From assembly GCA_016124255.1 (NCBI GenBank), contig WGOB01000005.1, positions 1-64,000 on the forward strand: a DNA stretch of 64,000 bases, read 5' to 3'. Origin of the DNA: Alphaproteobacteria bacterium. GTDB lineage: Bacteria; Pseudomonadota; Alphaproteobacteria; Caulobacterales; Aquidulcibacteraceae. A model generated the notes under the pieces. The model ran no database searches. It saw nothing but the letters and a program-made list of their open reading frames with translations, and was not told the origin of the DNA. The translations under genes and the position numbers were made by a program. Positions 29,086 through 39,110 of the stretch are shown piece after piece. Each line of letters starts with the position of its first letter. The stretch's first letter is position 1.

Positions 29086-31269
29086 TTAGTGCGGGTGCGG
29101 CGTCCATGCGCGGTGGCCTTCGTCACGGGCGCGACGGATGACTGGGGCTGAATCGGAGGCGTAGAGAAAGCCGCCGCCTCTGCGTTCGAGACTTTCCCGA
29201 TCGATGACCAGCATCGCGCGTGCGGCAAGCGCAGGGGGCGCATCGAGGCGCGTCAGTACGATCGCGCCGTCGAGTGCAGGGGCTGCAAAGCCTTCCGGTT
29301 TGAAGACGTAAGCGGCTGAGCCGCCGCCACGCAGCGGCATCACGCACACCGCGGTTTCCGCACACGCCGGCGGGGGCGCCATCGCATCCAGGCGCGACGG
29401 CGCCAGGCCCGCGCTCGCGCCGATGCGGTCGCGTGCGAACGTCGAGCGGCCGTAAGGGCGCAGCACCGTCCATCCCTCGGGTCCGTGCGCCACGATCGCG
29501 CGCGCCTCGCCGTCGAACAGCAGCACCGGCCGCTCCGCGAACGCGTAGAGCGCCGCCGCGCTCGCCAGCATCGGCGCCGCCGCCCAGCGCAGCGTCCCGC
29601 GCCAGAGGCAGGCCCACACGATCGCGAACGCCGCCAAGACAAACGCGCTGTCAGGGGGTTTCGGCAACGCGCGCAGCGCCTCGGGCCGCTCGCCAAAAGC
29701 TTGCGCGATACCGACCATCAGATCGCACGCGGCGGCGAGCGTCTGCAGCGCCGGGTCGGCCAAGCCGAAGGGCGCCAGCACCGCGGCGAGCGCGGCCGCC
29801 GGCGCCATCACAAAGCTCACCAGGGGCGCGACGGCCAGGTTAGCCGGCAGTCCGTATACGGAAAAGCGCTGGAAATGGTAGAGCGCGAACGGGTCTGTCG
29901 CCAATCCGGCGACGAAACTCACCAGCAACGCGCCGCCGATCCCGCGGCCGATCCCCTGCAACCCGCCGACGATTGGACCCGGCGTCGGGAGGTGCGCCGC
30001 CTGCTTGCGCGATCGATCCCAGCCCTCGAACGCGGCGACCAAGGCAGCCGTCGCGGCGAACGACATCTGGAAGCCCGGCTCCAAGACCGCCTCCGGCGTC
30101 ATCAGCACAATGACGAAGGCGGCCAGCGCCAGCCCGCGCATCGAGATCGCGGGACGGTCGATCAGCTTTGCGCTCAGCGCCACCGCCGCCATGACATAAG
30201 CGCGCTGCGCCGGCACGCTCGCGCCGGAGATCAACAGGTAGAAGGTGAGCGTCAGCAGCGCGCCCGCGGCGGCGATCTTCTGCGCCGGGATGCGCAGCGC
30301 CAGCGGCGCGATCAGCGCAGCCAGCGTCACCAGCGCAGCATAGACCACGCCGCCGGCGATGCTCATGTGCAACCCCGACACCGACAATATGTGGCCAAGA
30401 CCGGCGTTGAAGAGCGCGTCGTTGATGTCGGGCGGGATGTGGCTGCGATCACCGACGACCAGCGAGGCGGCAACTGCGCCGCCCGGGCCGGGCGACGCGG
30501 CATAAATCGCCTCCGACATGTCGCTGCGCACCGCGCCGAGCCAGAGCCGCGCGCGATCCTGCCAAGCGTCAGGGGGGGCGAGCGCAATCGGGCGGCAGCC
30601 GCCGAGCGTAAACCCTGTCGCGCCGAGCTTCTCAAAATAGGCCCGGCGGGCGAAATCGAAGAAGCCCGGCGCCATCGGCCCGTCCGGGGGTCCGAGGATC
30701 GCGCGGCAGCGTATCGCGCGGCCGGCGGAGAAGGCCCGCACACCGGGCGTCGAGACGCGCACGAAACGCGGCGCTTCAGCGACGCCCTCGATCCGATGCG
30801 TGAGGAGGCGCAGGCGCGTGCGCGGCTCGCCAGCTTCGACGGCGTCGACCCAGCCCTCGACGATGACGGGGCCAGTCTCTGCGGCGAGGCGCGGAGCGGC
30901 GACGCTGGCGGTCCGCCATTCCGCCGCCGCCGCGCCAAGCGCTGCAAAAGCGCCGACCAGGCACGCGCCCACCGCACATGCCCTGAGCCGCTCCCACACA
31001 AGCCGTCGCGCGGCGCTTGGCCAGGCGGCGATGGCCGCGGCCGCTCCAGCCAAGACAACGAAGCCCGCCAACGCCCACCAGCGCGGCGGATCGTGCGGCG
31101 CGGCGAGCCACAGCGCGGCCCCCGCGCCAGCGGCGACAGGCAGCCAGAGAATCCAGCGATCCCGCTGGGCCGCAAGGAGCCTTGCGAGCCAGCCGAACCT
31201 TGCGCCTGCGCGGGCGAGCGTCCGGCTGCGCACGCTTCGCCCTACGCTCGCCCCCGCCGCGCTTATCAT
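29086..31269 (-). CDS. comEC: ComEC/Rec2 DNA uptake channel protein
   Basis: 727 residues, many membrane helices. Residues about 60-190 contain the DUF4131-type beta domain (RAIRCRAILGPPDG), and about 270-560 is the Competence transmembrane domain with the signature GHILSVSGLHMS and VPAQRAYVMAAVALSA. The last 150 residues (from DGEARAIVAHGPEG) follow the fold order of the alphaproteobacterial C-terminus, but I do not see the metal-binding HxHxDH of the metallo-beta-lactamase domain found in many ComEC proteins. The protein would move single-stranded DNA across the inner membrane. The 5' boundary is uncertain by several codons. It is divergent from gltX. Confidence 0.85.
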   Translation of the reverse strand: MISAAGASVGRSVRSRTLARAGARFGWLARLLAAQRDRWILWLPVAAGAGAALWLAAPHDPPRWWALAGFVVLAGAAAAIAAWPSAARRLVWERLRACAVGACLVGAFAALGAAAAEWRTASVAAPRLAAETGPVIVEGWVDAVEAGEPRTRLRLLTHRIEGVAEAPRFVRVSTPGVRAFSAGRAIRCRAILGPPDGPMAPGFFDFARRAYFEKLGATGFTLGGCRPIALAPPDAWQDRARLWLGAVRSDMSEAIYAASPGPGGAVAASLVVGDRSHIPPDINDALFNAGLGHILSVSGLHMSIAGGVVYAALVTLAALIAPLALRIPAQKIAAAGALLTLTFYLLISGASVPAQRAYVMAAVALSAKLIDRPAISMRGLALAAFVIVLMTPEAVLEPGFQMSFAATAALVAAFEGWDRSRKQAAHLPTPGPIVGGLQGIGRGIGGALLVSFVAGLATDPFALYHFQRFSVYGLPANLAVAPLVSFVMAPAAALAAVLAPFGLADPALQTLAAACDLMVGIAQAFGERPEALRALPKPPDSAFVLAAFAIVWACLWRGTLRWAAAPMLASAAALYAFAERPVLLFDGEARAIVAHGPEGWTVLRPYGRSTFARDRIGASAGLAPSRLDAMAPPPACAETAVCVMPLRGGGSAAYVFKPEGFAAPALDGAIVLTRLDAPPALAARAMLVIDRESLERRGGGFLYASDSAPVIRRARDEGHRAWTPHPH

Positions 31270-31386
31270 CGAAGCATCAGACCCGCGCTGGGGGGCGTGC
31301 GCAAGGCGCGCGACACCATGCGCGGCCGCGGCCGGCGTGCTAAGCGGGCCGCATTGTTCGCAGCATCACCACGAGCCTTTGTCCGT

Positions 31387-32787
31387 ATGACCGTCGTCAC
31401 CCGTTTCGCCCCCTCTCCCACCGGGTTCCTGCACATCGGGGGCGCGCGCACCGCGCTATTCAATTGGCTGTTCGCGCGCCGGCACGGCGGCAAATACCTG
31501 CTGCGCATCGAGGATACCGACCGCGTGCGCTCGACTCAGGCCGCGATCGATGCACTGCTCGACGGGTTGAGCTGGCTCGGCGTCACCGCGGACGAGGCGC
31601 CGATCTTCCAATTCGCGCGTGCGAACCGGCACGCGGAAGTCGCGCAGGAGATGATCGCGCGGGGGACGGCGTTCCGGTGCTATCTCACGGCGGAGGAAAC
31701 TGAAGCGCTGCGCGCTGCGGCGCACGCGGAGGGCCGCGCGTTTCGCTCACCCTATCGCAGCGGCGACGTCCCGGCGACGGATCGCCCGTTCGTCGTGCGC
31801 CTGAAGGCGCCGGATGAGGGCGAGGTCGTGAATGAGGATCTCATTCAAGGCTCGGTGCGCATCCGCGGGCGCGACATCGACGATCTCGTGCTGCTGCGGA
31901 GCGACGGCACGCCGACCTACATGCTGGCCGTCGTTGCTGACGACCACGACATGGGGATCACCCATGTGATCCGCGGCGACGATCACCTCACGAACGCCGC
32001 GCGCCAGATCGTCATCTATCGCGCGATGGAATGGACGGCGCCCGCTTTCGCGCACGTCCCGCTGATCCACGGCGCGGACGGGGCCAAGCTCTCCAAACGC
32101 CACGGCGCCTTGGGGGCGGAGGCGTATCGCGATATGGGCTACCTGCCCGAGGCGCTGGCCGCGTATCTCATCCGCCTGGGGTGGAGCCCGGGGCACGACG
32201 ACATCCTCTCCAAGGAAGAGGCCGCGGCCGTGTTCGATCTTGCGCGCGTGGTGAAGTCGCCGGCGCGGCTTGATCTGGAAAAACTCAACAGCGTCAATGC
32301 GCATTTCATGCGTGAGGCCGACGATGCGCGGCTCGCGGCGCTGACGCTCGACTACATCGCCGCGCACCGCGACTGGTGCTTGACCGATGCGCATCGAAGC
32401 GCGCTCGCCGCCGCGGTTCCAATCCTGAAGCAGCGCAGCAAGACGATCGCAGAAATTGCTGACTTTTCCTTCTTTTTCATACGCTCCCGTCCCTTCGAAC
32501 TTGACGCCGCAGCGCAAAAGGCGATGGATGCGCCCGCGTCCGAGCGCCTGGCGCGGCTTGCGCCTCGCCTCGCTGCTCAGGCCGACTGGACCGCACCCGC
32601 GCTCGCCGCGGCGCTCAAGGCGTTCGCCGAGGCAGAGGGCGTGGGGCTCGGCAAGATCGGGCCGCCGCTGCGGGCGGCGCTGACCGGCGGCGCGCCGGCG
32701 CCCGATATCGGCTGGACGCTGGAGATTCTCGGGCGCGAAGAAACGCTTGCCCGGTTAACCGATCGGATCGGTCAACGATCCTCCTGA
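31387..32787 (+). CDS. gltX: Glutamyl-tRNA synthetase
   Basis: 466 residues from the ATG at 31387 ([20 protein letters not shown]). The class I signature HIGH appears as [12 protein letters not shown] and KMSKS as [11 protein letters not shown]; between them lie [11 protein letters not shown] and [13 protein letters not shown]. The C-terminal anticodon-binding domain is helical and complete. It charges tRNA-Glu and may also mischarge tRNA-Gln for later amidation, as in most alphaproteobacteria. A longer upstream reading frame exists but runs antisense to comEC and lacks coding signs. The gene precedes gltA by 44 bases. Confidence 0.96.
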   Translation: MTVVTRFAPSPTGFLHIGGARTALFNWLFARRHGGKYLLRIEDTDRVRSTQAAIDALLDGLSWLGVTADEAPIFQFARANRHAEVAQEMIARGTAFRCYLTAEETEALRAAAHAEGRAFRSPYRSGDVPATDRPFVVRLKAPDEGEVVNEDLIQGSVRIRGRDIDDLVLLRSDGTPTYMLAVVADDHDMGITHVIRGDDHLTNAARQIVIYRAMEWTAPAFAHVPLIHGADGAKLSKRHGALGAEAYRDMGYLPEALAAYLIRLGWSPGHDDILSKEEAAAVFDLARVVKSPARLDLEKLNSVNAHFMREADDARLAALTLDYIAAHRDWCLTDAHRSALAAAVPILKQRSKTIAEIADFSFFFIRSRPFELDAAAQKAMDAPASERLARLAPRLAAQADWTAPALAAALKAFAEAEGVGLGKIGPPLRAALTGGAPAPDIGWTLEILGREETLARLTDRIGQRSS

Positions 32788-32834
32788 TGCGCCGCGCCGA
32801 TGCGCGGGCGCCTGTGCGAATGTGGAGTAGGATG

Positions 32835-34139
32835 ATGCAGACCAAGTTGCGCACAAAGGCCTCGGCCACGCTGACCGTGAACAACAAGCAGATCGAGCTG
32901 CCGGTCTATGAGGGCGCCGTGGGCCCCGACGTTCTGGACATCCGCAAACTCTACGGTGAAGGCGGCGTTTTCACCTACGATCCGGGCTATCAATCGACGG
33001 CGAGCGCGGAGAGCCAGATCACCTATATCGACGGCGATGAGGGCGTGCTGCTCTATCGCGGCTACCCGATCGATCAATTGGCCGAGCAATCCAACTTCAT
33101 CGAGGTCTGCTATCTCTTGCTGCATGGCGAGCTGCCCGACGCCGAACAGTACAAGACGTTCGAGAAAGCCATCACCCATCACACCATGCTGCACGCGCAG
33201 TTCGACCGCTTCTTCGAAGGGTTCCGTCGCGATGCGCACCCGATGGCGGTGATGGTCGGCACCGTCGGCGCGCTGGCGGCGTTCTATCACGACTCCACCG
33301 ATATCGATGATTCCTATCAGCGGATGGTGGCCAGCCACCGCATGATCGCGAAGATGCCGACCATTGCGGGGCGCGCGTTCAAGTACACGATCGGCCAACC
33401 CTTCGTTTCTCCGCGCAACGAACTCGACTACGCCTCGAACTTTCTGCGCATGTGCTTTGCGGTGCCGGCCGAAGATTATGTGGTGAACCCCGTGCTCGCG
33501 CGTGCGCTCGACGTGTTCATGATCCTGCACGCGGACCATGAGCAGAACGCCTCGACCTCGACCGTCCGTTTGGCCGGCTCCTCCGGCGCCAATCCGTTCG
33601 CGTGCATCGCGTCCGGGATTGCGTGCCTGTGGGGCCCGGCTCATGGCGGCGCCAACGAGGCGGCGCTCAAGATGCTCGACGACATCGGCGACGTCAAAAA
33701 CATTCCCGATTTCATCAAGCGGGTGAAGGATCCGGGCGACGACGTGCGGCTGATGGGGTTCGGGCATCGCGTCTACAAGAACTACGATCCGCGCGCCAAG
33801 GTGATGCAGAAGCTCTGCCATGCGGTGTTGAAAGAGGTCGGCGCTGAGAACGACCCGATGCTCAAGGTCGCCATGGAGCTGGAGAAGATCGCGCTCAACG
33901 ACGAGTATTTCGTGAACCGCAAGCTCTATCCGAACATCGACTTCTATTCGGGCATTACGCTGAAGGCGATGGGGTTCCCGACGTCGATGTTCACGGTGCT
34001 GTTCGCGGTGGCGCGCACCGTCGGCTGGATCGCGCAATGGGCCGAGATGATCGAGGATCCCTCGCAGAAGATCGGCCGTCCGCGCCAGATCTACACCGGG
34101 GCCCCGCGCCGCGACTTCGTGGCGATGGACAAGCGCTAA
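32835..34139 (+). CDS. gltA: Citrate synthase (type II)
   Basis: 434 residues from the ATG at 32835, seven bases after a GGAG; the ATG at 32832 is also possible. It condenses oxaloacetate and acetyl-CoA. Seen: [15 protein letters not shown] near residue 75, a first catalytic His in [12 protein letters not shown], the second in [16 protein letters not shown], and an Asp in PNIDFYSGI. The length and N-terminal domain are those of the NADH-sensitive hexameric type. It ends sharing the four bases CTAA with the oppositely oriented lpxB stop. Confidence 0.96.
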   Translation: MQTKLRTKASATLTVNNKQIELPVYEGAVGPDVLDIRKLYGEGGVFTYDPGYQSTASAESQITYIDGDEGVLLYRGYPIDQLAEQSNFIEVCYLLLHGELPDAEQYKTFEKAITHHTMLHAQFDRFFEGFRRDAHPMAVMVGTVGALAAFYHDSTDIDDSYQRMVASHRMIAKMPTIAGRAFKYTIGQPFVSPRNELDYASNFLRMCFAVPAEDYVVNPVLARALDVFMILHADHEQNASTSTVRLAGSSGANPFACIASGIACLWGPAHGGANEAALKMLDDIGDVKNIPDFIKRVKDPGDDVRLMGFGHRVYKNYDPRAKVMQKLCHAVLKEVGAENDPMLKVAMELEKIALNDEYFVNRKLYPNIDFYSGITLKAMGFPTSMFTVLFAVARTVGWIAQWAEMIEDPSQKIGRPRQIYTGAPRRDFVAMDKR

Positions 34140-35281
34140 CGCGTGCGGCCGGCCCGCGCGACCTGCAGCACCGCGTCCGCCGCAATCTCGGCCGCGGGGC
34201 GTGCACCGCGGCCCATACGATCGAGCGCCGCATTTTGCGCGTTGATCTGGGCGGCGCGTGCGTCTGGATCGCGGAGCAGTCGCACGCCGGCTGACGCCAA
34301 GGCTTCTGGCGAAAGCGCAGTCTGCACGAATTCCTGTGCGATCTCGGCCTCCGCCGCGATGTTGAGCAGCGTGATGTAGCGCGGCTTGTAGAGCTTCAGC
34401 GCCGTTGCAACAGCGTAGGTAAAGTAGCCGAGCCGATACGCGATCACCATCGGCGCCCCCTGGAGCGCGACTTCCGTCGTCACTGTGCCGGACGTCGCCA
34501 GCACAAGAGTCGCGGCGGCGAATGCGTCTTCTTTTTCCGTTTCAGGGACGATCAGTGCGTCGCTTGGCGCCTGCGCGCGCGCAGCCTCGGCCACGGCGTC
34601 CGCCGCGACCATGGCGATCCGCAGATCCGGGAAGTCCCGCTTGAGCAACGCCGCCGCAGCCCAGAGGTCGGGACCGACGCGACGCAGTTCGGCGCGGCGG
34701 CTCCCGGGCAGCACGACCAGAAGCGGCGCGTCACCGAGGCCATATCGTGTGCGAAACGCGGCGCCATCGCCTTTGCGCGCGCGGCCGATCGCGGGATGGC
34801 CGCAGACAGTGCACGCCAGTCCGTAGGGCGCATAATAGGCCGGTTCGAAATCGTGGATGCAGATCAGGTGATCGCACACTGCGGCCAAGGTCTTCGCGCG
34901 ACCCGCGCGCGTCGCCCACACTTGGGGACCAATGTATTTTACGATCGGGAGATACGGCAGCGCTTTGCGCAGGCGTTGCGCGACGCGCAGCGTGAAGCCC
35001 CAGGAATCGATCAGCACCGCGACATCGGGTTTGAACGCGGCAGCCGCAGCGACCGCGTCGTCCGCCGCCCCGATCACGCGGCTGTAGATTCTCAAGCCGT
35101 CGAACAAGCCAAGGACCGAAAGGCCGGTTATGTCGGCCTTGGAGGCGACGCCGGCTTCGGCCATACGCGCGCCGCCGACGCCGTCGAAGACGATATCGGG
35201 ATCGCGGGTGCGCAGGCAGCGGATGAGGTCGGCGCCCAGCGCATCGCCCGACGCTTCCGCCGCAACCACAAAGACGCGCAC
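34136..35281 (-). CDS. lpxB: Lipid-A-disaccharide synthase
   Basis: 381 residues from a GTG at 35281, which follows the lpxI stop by one base. An in-frame ATG further upstream would overlap lpxI. It joins UDP-2,3-diacylglucosamine and lipid X to make the lipid A disaccharide on the inner membrane surface. Seen: [19 protein letters not shown] at the N-terminus, [32 protein letters not shown] and [13 protein letters not shown], all LpxB signatures of the GT-B fold. It is the last gene of the lpxD-fabZ-lpxA-lpxI-lpxB run. Confidence 0.94.
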   Translation of the reverse strand: MRVFVVAAEASGDALGADLIRCLRTRDPDIVFDGVGGARMAEAGVASKADITGLSVLGLFDGLRIYSRVIGAADDAVAAAAAFKPDVAVLIDSWGFTLRVAQRLRKALPYLPIVKYIGPQVWATRAGRAKTLAAVCDHLICIHDFEPAYYAPYGLACTVCGHPAIGRARKGDGAAFRTRYGLGDAPLLVVLPGSRRAELRRVGPDLWAAAALLKRDFPDLRIAMVAADAVAEAARAQAPSDALIVPETEKEDAFAAATLVLATSGTVTTEVALQGAPMVIAYRLGYFTYAVATALKLYKPRYITLLNIAAEAEIAQEFVQTALSPEALASAGVRLLRDPDARAAQINAQNAALDRMGRGARPAAEIAADAVLQVARAGRTR

Positions 35282-35282
35282 G

Positions 35283-36134
35283 TCAGGCCAGGTCCGCGGC
35301 GGTGAAACCATAGACGAAGAGGCCCAGCGCGTCCGCACATGCGACGACGTCGCTGCGCCGCACGACGAGCGCGCCGCCTGCTTCGACCGCCACGCCGGCG
35401 AGCCCGGCCTTGGCGGCGCCCTCGATCGTCCGTACGCCGATGGTCGGCAGATCGATGCGTCGCTCTTGCCCGGGCTTTGGGCGTTTCAGAAGAACGCCGC
35501 GCCGGGTCGCCTCAGACCCTCGCACTTCCAGCGGCAATGACGCGGTGCGGCCCAGCATCTCGTCGGTGCCCTCCTGCGCCTCGACGGCGAGGACGAGGCC
35601 GTCGCACACGACAATGGCCTGGCCGACATCCCACGCGTTGAGCGCATCGGCGATCGCGGCTGCTTTGGCGATGTCGCGCCGCGCCCGCTCATCCGGCGCA
35701 TGCGCGCCGTAGGCGCCGTCGCCAGCGAGCAGCTCGGCGAACGCCGCTTCCGCGCCGATCACGCGCAGACCTTTCTCTTCCAGCGACTTCACGAGCACAC
35801 GCAGGAGCGCGTCATCGCCTTCGCGGGCAGCTGCGATCAGGTCGGGCAAGAGGACGCGCCCGTAATCATCGAGCGCCAGCTTTGCAAAATCCGGGCGTCG
35901 CACCACGCCGATCAGCGTCACCGCGTCGCAACCTGCTGCTTTCATCGCGGCAATGCGCGCGCCCATCTCTCCGAGATTGAAGGTCTCGCCTGGATGCTGA
36001 TCGAGCCGGGGATCGGCGTGGTGCGCGATCCGCGCGACGTAGAACCCGGCGCCCCGTGCAGCGAGATGCTCGGCAAGCAACACGGGCAGCTCGCCGCCGC
36101 CGGCAATGATCGCGAGCTTCTTCCAGGCGGTCAC
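35283..36134 (-). CDS. lpxI: UDP-2,3-diacylglucosamine diphosphatase LpxI
   Basis: 283 residues from a GTG at 36134 that follows the lpxA stop at once. LpxI hydrolyses UDP-2,3-diacylglucosamine to lipid X and is the enzyme used by alphaproteobacteria in place of LpxH. Seen: IIAGGGELPVLLAEHL at the N-terminus, NLGEMGARIAAMKAAGCD, VTLIGVVRRPDFAKL, and a C-terminal domain with VRKI-type residues (LPTIGVRTIEGAAKAGLAGV) that includes the conserved Asp-containing GGALVVRRSDV. Its position between lpxA and lpxB is the standard one for this class. Confidence 0.93.
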   Translation of the reverse strand: MTAWKKLAIIAGGGELPVLLAEHLAARGAGFYVARIAHHADPRLDQHPGETFNLGEMGARIAAMKAAGCDAVTLIGVVRRPDFAKLALDDYGRVLLPDLIAAAREGDDALLRVLVKSLEEKGLRVIGAEAAFAELLAGDGAYGAHAPDERARRDIAKAAAIADALNAWDVGQAIVVCDGLVLAVEAQEGTDEMLGRTASLPLEVRGSEATRRGVLLKRPKPGQERRIDLPTIGVRTIEGAAKAGLAGVAVEAGGALVVRRSDVVACADALGLFVYGFTAADLA

Positions 36135-36135
36135 G

Positions 36136-36921
36136 TCAGTCTCTCGGCATGCAAAGCGGGCGCCCGCCCTCCTCGCGGATGAAGGCGACGATCTCCATCA
36201 CTTCAGGGCGATCGGCGTAGATCTCCGCAGCGTCGTCGAGGCGCTCCTGGAACGTGCCTTCTTCCGCGAAGAGCAATCGATAGGCGGCGCGCAGGTCGTG
36301 AATGAGTTCGCGTGAGAAACTGCGCCGCTTCATGCCCACGACATTGAGGCCGGCGAGGTGCGCGTGGACGCCGAACGCCGACCCGTACGGGATGACGTCG
36401 GAAACCACGGCGGAGAGACCGCCGACGAAAGCGTGGCGCCCGACGCGGCAATATTGGTGCACGGCCGCCAAACCGCCGATGATGACATGCTCAGCGATGC
36501 GTACGTGCCCGCCAAGCGTCGCGGCCTGGGCCATGATCACATGATCGGCGACAATGCAATCATGCGCCACGTGGGATTGCGCCATGAAGAAATTGTCGGA
36601 ACCGATGACCGTCCTGGCGCGGCCGCGGATGGTGCCGCGATGCATTGAGCAATGCTCGCGGAAGATGTTGCGGTCGCCGATGACGAGATGGGTCTCTTCG
36701 CCCTTGTAGGAGATGTCCTGCGCCGGCGTGCCGAGCGTCGCGTAGGGATAGGCGATGTTGTCCTCGCCCAGGCTCACCCAGCGCTCAATGTACACGTGCG
36801 CGACGAGTTTGGTGCGCGCGCCGATCGTGACGTTGGGGCCGACAATGCAATAAGGACCGATCTCAACATCGGCGCCGATTTCAACGCTCGGATCGACCAT
36901 GGCGGTGGGGTGGATCATCAT
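36136..36921 (-). CDS. lpxA: UDP-N-acetylglucosamine acyltransferase
   Basis: 261 residues from the ATG at 36921; the second ATG (36918) is one codon later. The first committed step of lipid A synthesis: it moves an R-3-hydroxyacyl chain from ACP to UDP-GlcNAc. Hexapeptide repeats of a left-handed beta-helix run through residues 1-185 ([20 protein letters not shown]), with the catalytic His in [16 protein letters not shown]-terminal helical domain follows ([18 protein letters not shown]). The start overlaps the fabZ stop (ATGA). Confidence 0.95.
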   Translation of the reverse strand: MMIHPTAMVDPSVEIGADVEIGPYCIVGPNVTIGARTKLVAHVYIERWVSLGEDNIAYPYATLGTPAQDISYKGEETHLVIGDRNIFREHCSMHRGTIRGRARTVIGSDNFFMAQSHVAHDCIVADHVIMAQAATLGGHVRIAEHVIIGGLAAVHQYCRVGRHAFVGGLSAVVSDVIPYGSAFGVHAHLAGLNVVGMKRRSFSRELIHDLRAAYRLLFAEEGTFQERLDDAAEIYADRPEVMEIVAFIREEGGRPLCMPRD

Positions 36922-37370
36922 ATGTCCGTCTTCATCGCGGCGAATTCGGCTTCGGCGGCGAGTTCTCCGTCAACCTCGGCGCGGCCCTTGAACTTGAAGA
37001 TGTTGCGGCGGTGGAAGATCACTTCGACCGGAATCTCCAGTACATCGCCTGGGCGCACGGGACGCCTGAAACGCGCCTTCTCGATGCCCATAAAAAAGAT
37101 CAGATGCTTGGAGATGTCGGCGTCGAGAGATTTTGACATCAGCAGCGCGCCAGCCTGCGCCATCGCTTCGATCTGCAGCACGCCCGGCATCACCGGCGCG
37201 CCGGGGAAGTGGCCGGGGAAAAACGGCTCGTTGACCGACACGCACTTGATCCCGCGGATCGAGGTGAACGCCTGGTAGTCGCGCGCGCGGTCCACCAACA
37301 GAAACGGATAGCGATGCGGCAGGCGCCGCAGCACTTCCTCGATTCCGATGACGCTCTCGTCTTCAGCCAT
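36918..37370 (-). CDS. fabZ: 3-hydroxyacyl-ACP dehydratase FabZ
   Basis: 150 residues from the ATG at 37370; a much longer reading frame upstream lies inside lpxD. It dehydrates 3-hydroxyacyl-ACP in fatty acid elongation and competes with LpxA/LpxD for the same substrate. Hot-dog fold signs: [36 protein letters not shown] with the catalytic His and, after it, the Glu. The start overlaps the lpxD stop by eight bases, so the genes are coupled. Confidence 0.95.
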   Translation of the reverse strand: MAEDESVIGIEEVLRRLPHRYPFLLVDRARDYQAFTSIRGIKCVSVNEPFFPGHFPGAPVMPGVLQIEAMAQAGALLMSKSLDADISKHLIFFMGIEKARFRRPVRPGDVLEIPVEVIFHRRNIFKFKGRAEVDGELAAEAEFAAMKTDI

Positions 37371-38385
37371 CGTTGTCGCCGCCCTTCCCTGCCTGCTTCT
37401 TTTCCTGCGCGCGTCGCTTGAGCCAGGCCGTCTCGCGCATCCAGGCGCGGATCGGGCGGGCGGGATAGCCGCACCAGGTCTCGCCGGCCGGCACGTCTTG
37501 CAGCACGGCCGAGCCGCCCGCAAGCACGGCGCCGTCGCCGATGGTCTTGTGGTCGGAAATCCCGACGCGGCCAGCGAGGGTCACCCCATCGCCGATCCGG
37601 GTGGAGCCGGAGATGCCGCCAAACGCCGCGATCAGGACGCGGCGGCCAAGCTGCACGTTGTGCGCGACGTGGCAGAGATTATCGATCTTGGTTTCCTCGC
37701 CGATCACGGTGTCGTCGAAGACGCCGCGGTCGATCGTGGAATTGGCGCCGATGGTCACCCGATCCTGGATGACGACGCGGCCCAGGTGGGGCACGTCCAC
37801 GAGACCCTCGGCGTCGCCGGCGACGCCGAAGCCTTGCTCGCCGATCACGGCGCCGGCGAGAATCTGGACGTCGTCGCCGATGAGCGCGAACGAGACTGCG
37901 GCGCGCGCGCCGATCCGTGTGCGCCGGCCGATCGCGACGCCCGGACCGATGACGGCGTGCGCGCCGATCCTGGCGCCGGCGCCGATCTGGGCGCCGGGTC
38001 CGATCACGGCGCCGGGCGCCACGACGGCGCCGGGTTCAATCTCCGCATCCGGATCAATCGCCGGCCCGGCGGCGAGCTCTTTGGGGCGCACCAGCGCGCC
38101 GACCAGGCGTGCAAAGGCCGCGCGGGGTCGCGGCGCGACAATGCGTGCTCGGGCTGTCGGAAACGCAGACGCCGCCTCGGCCCTCAGGATGATCGCCCCG
38201 GGCGCGCGGTCGGATGCGCTGCGCGGCGCGGCGGCGTCGAAATAGCAGAGATCGGCCAGCCCCGCCCGATTGAGCGGCGCGGCGGATGAAATGAGATGGC
38301 CGGCCTCGCCCTCTACAGCGAAGCCGGCCGCAATCGCCGAAACCGGCGATGGTTCTTGAAGCTCATAGAAGCGCGGATCGATCAT
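37363..38385 (-). CDS. lpxD: UDP-3-O-acylglucosamine N-acyltransferase
   Basis: 340 residues. It adds the second R-3-hydroxyacyl chain to the glucosamine nitrogen in lipid A synthesis. The N-terminal uridine-binding domain is followed by a long left-handed beta-helix with hexapeptide repeats ([29 protein letters not shown]), the catalytic His in [13 protein letters not shown], and a C-terminal helix ([16 protein letters not shown]). The start is about 60 bases downstream of the ompH stop. Confidence 0.95.
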   Translation of the reverse strand: MIDPRFYELQEPSPVSAIAAGFAVEGEAGHLISSAAPLNRAGLADLCYFDAAAPRSASDRAPGAIILRAEAASAFPTARARIVAPRPRAAFARLVGALVRPKELAAGPAIDPDAEIEPGAVVAPGAVIGPGAQIGAGARIGAHAVIGPGVAIGRRTRIGARAAVSFALIGDDVQILAGAVIGEQGFGVAGDAEGLVDVPHLGRVVIQDRVTIGANSTIDRGVFDDTVIGEETKIDNLCHVAHNVQLGRRVLIAAFGGISGSTRIGDGVTLAGRVGISDHKTIGDGAVLAGGSAVLQDVPAGETWCGYPARPIRAWMRETAWLKRRAQEKKQAGKGGDNDG

Positions 38386-38446
38386 GAGCCCGTTGTACGC
38401 CCCCTTCCGGGGGCGCCAAGCGGGTTCGCGACCAGATCAGGCGGCG

Positions 38447-39049
38447 CTATTGCTGCGGCTGCGGGGCCGGCGCCGTCTGGCGCGTGACGTTGATCGTGCG
38501 CACGCGCTCATCCATCAAGCGCATCACGTCCGGCGTGGCGTCGACGCCCTCGTTCGCCAGCATCACCGTGCTGCGATCAACGACAATCTGCGCATTCCGC
38601 GCCTGCATCACTTCGCGGACGATGGGCGTGAGCTGGCGGTTGAACTCCTGACGCGCCATCACCTGCGTGTATTGCATGTCGCGCTCAAGCGTCGCCAGAC
38701 GCTGCGCAAACGCTTCGCGGCGGCGGCCGAATTCCTGGATGCGGCGTTCCAGCTGGGAGTTCGCGCGGATCTGCTCCGGGGTCTGGCCTTGGGTCGCCTG
38801 GGCCAGCGCCTGCTGCTCCTGCTGGAGCCAGGTTTCATCGCCCTGCAACTCGCCGCGCATCTGCGTCTGTATCGCCTGAAGGCGTTGGGCCATATCACGC
38901 CCGGCGACGGATTGGGTGAGGACCGTCTCCGAATTGACGATGATCGACGCGCCCGATTGCGCAAACGCCGGGGCCGCCGCCAACGGCGTGAACGCCAGCG
39001 CGCACGCCGCGGCGAGCGCTTGAACCGAACGCATGATGAGTGAGCGCAT
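38447..39049 (-). CDS. OmpH/Skp family periplasmic chaperone
   Basis: 200 residues from the ATG at 39049, which opens a short basic N-terminus and a signal peptide ending APAFAQ-SG. A second ATG at 39034 is possible. The mature part is a long coiled-coil-like region (GRDMAQRLQAIQTQMRGELQ to about residue 140, rich in Gln, Arg and Glu), then IVVDRSTVMLANEGVDATPDVMRLMD, which resembles the end of Skp/OmpH. Skp trimers hold unfolded outer-membrane proteins for BamA. The gene sits directly downstream of bamA, the usual place. Confidence 0.88.
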   Translation of the reverse strand: MRSLIMRSVQALAAACALAFTPLAAAPAFAQSGASIIVNSETVLTQSVAGRDMAQRLQAIQTQMRGELQGDETWLQQEQQALAQATQGQTPEQIRANSQLERRIQEFGRRREAFAQRLATLERDMQYTQVMARQEFNRQLTPIVREVMQARNAQIVVDRSTVMLANEGVDATPDVMRLMDERVRTINVTRQTAPAPQPQQ

Positions 39050-39110
39050 GAGCGGCGCCTTTCTTTGTTTCTGGCCAGCCGGGGCGGACCCGGCCGTGAA
39101 GGAGGGGATG

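Noticed and set aside
29485-31386. A very long open frame on the plus strand running into gltX (about 1,100 codons in total)
   Set aside because: It is antisense to comEC and its residues are Arg/Ala/His-rich shadow sequence. Real homology starts only at the gltX ATG at 31387. Such frames are common in GC-rich DNA.
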